A stretch of DNA of 64,000 nt, taken from Elmis aenea (lineage: Eukaryota > Arthropoda > Insecta > Coleoptera > Elmidae). The stretch is taken from positions 55,993,415 to 56,057,414 of the forward strand of contig OX393578.1 in the NCBI GenBank assembly GCA_947652605.1, written 5' to 3'. Of this stretch, positions 61,789 through 64,000 are shown piece by piece. Position numbers and translations under genes: made by a program. Numbering within the stretch: the stretch's first letter is position 1; each line of letters opens with the position of its first letter. The notes below the pieces were generated by a model that had not been told where the DNA came from, did not search any database, and worked only from the letters and a program-made list of their open reading frames with translations.

Positions 61789-64000
61789 TTAATCTTTTTT
61801 GTTGCATGTTTGGCAGCACTGCTGTTTATACCTCATTATCGTGCAGAGCTTCATTGCCTTTACGTTTGGACAGAACTTGGAATGGTCCTTGCAAACGAAA
61901 CCTAAACGAAAATATAAGACACCTTTAAAATGTCTACAAAGGAAGTCTAAGCATTAAAGAAAAATAGTAAAAACTACGAGGTAAGCGCCAAAATTTCCCG
62001 GCCTGGTATCGCAGACGGGTAAAAAATTTTTAACACCTTGGTTCAAGTCTTGGAAAAAACAAAAATAGATTTTATGTCAATTCGTTCTTCACGATGTCAG
62101 AAGTCACGAAAATTGAGTATCGAGCTGTTATAAAATTTCTTACTCGCGAAAGTCTTTCCCCTCAAAGCATCAAAGTTCGACTGAATGGGGTGTACGGGGA
62201 CAATTCCCCGTCTTATTCTGTGGTAAAATATTGGTCAAAACGGTTTCGAATGGGGCAAGAATCCTTGGAAGATGATGCAAGAACAGAAAGGACCGTGGAA
62301 ATTGTGGGACGACAAGATTGCCCTTGTTGAGGAACTCGTATTAGGCGATCGACGCTTGAAGGTGAAAGAACTATCAAAAATGTCGGGGCTTTCAGATACA
62401 AGCATTCGCCGAATCCTCCACGATCGGTTAGGCATGAATAAAGTTAGTTGAAGGTGGGTCCCCAAACATCTGTCAGCAGTTCAGCGCCAGCGTCGTGTTG
62501 AATGTGCTCGATCCTTTTTCGAGCTCTGTGGAGAAAATCCTGTGGACGCGTTGAAGACAATATTGTTACAGGGGATGAAACCATGGTTGTCTGCAATGAT
62601 CCTTTGTCTAAAAGAAAATCGATGAAATGGAGGCAAATAGGTGAAGCACCGCCAAGAAAGTTCAGGATTTGTCAGTCTACAAAAAAGGTGATCTTTTGGG
62701 ATTGTATGGGCATTATTCTCATGGATTTGAAATAACGCAACACCACAGTCAACGGGGAATATTATGCAGCACTCCTGCACAAATTGCAACAAAATATTCG
62801 GGAGAAATGATGTGGGAAACTGACCAAAGGCGTGCGTTTACTGCACGACAATGCCTCCGTGCACACTGCTGGGATTGCTCAAGCCGCAATTCGTGACTGC
62901 GGTTTTAATTAAATCGACCACCCTTGGTAAAGTCCAGATATGGTCCCAAGTGACTATTACCTGTTTGGAAATTTGAAAAAGGACCGCGAGCGCCATGTCA
63001 GTGACGACCAAGAGGCGCAGTTTGGGCACATTTTGCAGACAAACCGAAGGCATATTTTTTTAGGGGTATCGAATTGTTGCTAAAACGATGTAATAAGTGC
63101 AATAATGTCAGGAGGGATTATATTGAAAAATAAAATCTAATTTTGAGTCTATGCCGTTTCTTTCATAGTCAGGCCGGGAAGTTTTGCGCTCACCTAGTAA
63201 CAATGAAAAAATCTACAACACAAAAAAGATGGAGGGCATTCTGAAGAAACAGAAAACGCATCTACATAGCCATGCAAATTTCCAAAAGCAAAACCAAGCC
63301 GATAAAAAACTGTCACAATCAGCAAAAAAATTCAGAATTTGGTAACAAAGAAGCTACATTTTGTAGGAACAAAAAAGACACTGTCAATGAATAATCGTAA
63401 AGCAGAAAAAAATTAAGCCCAGAAAAACAACTTTTTAGATTTTCGTAAGTCAAAAACTGCACCCTTTCCAAAATTTTGCAATTTTGTTAGTGCAGTCACA
63501 GTTCTGTTTTTGGTAGGACTGCTCTACGTTCATTGAGTTAAAGTAATTTTCTTTAGTGTTAGCAGTTTTTAAGAGCGAATAGACCATAAAGTCCTCAAGA
63601 AATAAAAATAATTTTTGTACTTCGTGATAGCTTCAAATACATCGGTCATACGGCGTTTACGTTCAAGTTAATACAAAAACCGAGAAAACGTACTAAAAAT
63701 TTCTTAAGAATCGATTAATCCTTAAGTTTCTAAAACTTTAGCCACAATAAATAATACTCAAATAAAAAAATATATACAACACGAAATAAAATGTGATTTC
63801 ACACAAAAGCAAATATTAAAGCGGCCGAAAATCAAAACAGCGCAAAAAATTTACATCAAAAATCATGGGTTACGTCCTACAAACTGGCCTAAAATGTTAA
63901 AAAAAAAAACAGCACCTACCTTTAGCGCCGCAGGAGACACCTTTACAAGTCTTCATTACTGGAGGACGGGGTTCATCCCTGCACGCGTTTCCTGCTGGTC
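61789..64000 (-). CDS. C-terminal end of a TSP1/PLAC-domain secreted protein (ADAMTS/papilin-like), partial
   Basis: Two minus-strand exons join in phase: one runs from the window edge, 64000-63920, and the last is 61901-61789. The first ends a thrombospondin type 1 repeat (NACRDEPRPPVMKTCKGVSCG). The second encodes a PLAC domain, GFVCKDHSKFCPNVKAM then LCTIMRYKQQCCQTC, and stops after NKKD. The pattern of six cysteines ending in YxxxCCxTC is the mark of the PLAC module at the C-terminus of ADAMTS proteases, ADAMTS-like proteins, papilin and lacunin. This predicts a secreted extracellular-matrix protein. The rest lies beyond the right edge, so I cannot say whether a protease domain is present. 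The 2-kb intron holds an antisense mariner copy. A plus-strand frame at 61746-61928 is a shadow. Confidence 0.82.
61977..63197 (+). mobile_element. Mariner-type transposon, copy 2, inactive
   Basis: Flanked by TA at 61975-61976 and 63198-63199. Inverted ends are CGAGGTAAGCGCCAAAATTT and the complement of CTAGGTGAGCGCAAAACTTC. The transposase starts at 62094 (MSEVTKIEYRAVIKFLTRES) and includes SPSYSVVKYWSKRFRMGQES. Frameshifts near 62300 and later break it. The catalytic triad is still readable: TGDETMVV, LLHDNASVHT and VPSDYYLF, with 34 residues between the second and third Asp (DD34D). It is clearly the same family as copy 1, and it keeps the third Asp that copy 1 lost. It is inserted in the last intron of the PLAC-domain gene, antisense. 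Confidence 0.92.

Overview
The window looks like insect nuclear DNA, most likely from a beetle. It has spliced genes with GT-AG introns, mariner and LINE remnants, a luciferase/4-coumarate-CoA-ligase-like gene and a large AT-rich satellite. No viral, bacterial or CRISPR sequence was seen. The beetle assignment is an inference. All gene models were assembled by eye from open frames, splice sites and phase continuity.

Layout. 1-24048 is an AT-rich satellite array made of two monomer types, A (141 bp, often in alternating 282-bp pairs) and B (about 160 bp). They are arranged in kilobase blocks that recur at offsets of 5,498, 6,896 and 12,394 bp. A LINE-tail-like insert with an (AAT)n end interrupts it near its right edge. 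24049-27170 holds degenerate repeats, a perfect hairpin and a second, inverted array of B-type units. From 28650 the window is genic: adenine phosphoribosyltransferase (+, 28650-29345), TBC1D31/WDR67 (-, 38620-31807), hydroxylysine kinase (+, 41261-43688), an adenylate-forming luciferase/4CL-like enzyme (-, 54933-44729), and the 3' end of a TSP1/PLAC-domain secreted protein (-, 64000-61789, running off the right edge).

The genes form convergent and divergent pairs and show no obvious functional link. APRT is purine salvage, HYKK is hydroxylysine catabolism, TBC1D31 is a centriolar-satellite/ciliary protein, the 4CL-like enzyme makes acyl-adenylates/acyl-CoA, and the PLAC protein belongs to the extracellular matrix.

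Introns and intergenic spaces are full of mobile and repeated DNA. There are two mariner (DD34D) copies, two inverted copies of one RTE-like LINE and a Jockey/CR1-like fragment. There are several foldback/MITE elements, two of them with another palindromic element nested in one arm. A 33-bp minisatellite and a roughly 150-bp tandem array lie inside TBC1D31 introns, and an interspersed family of about 400 bp occurs four times around the 4CL-like gene. I found no clearly novel coding system. The most unusual features are the block architecture of the two-monomer satellite and the nested palindromic elements.
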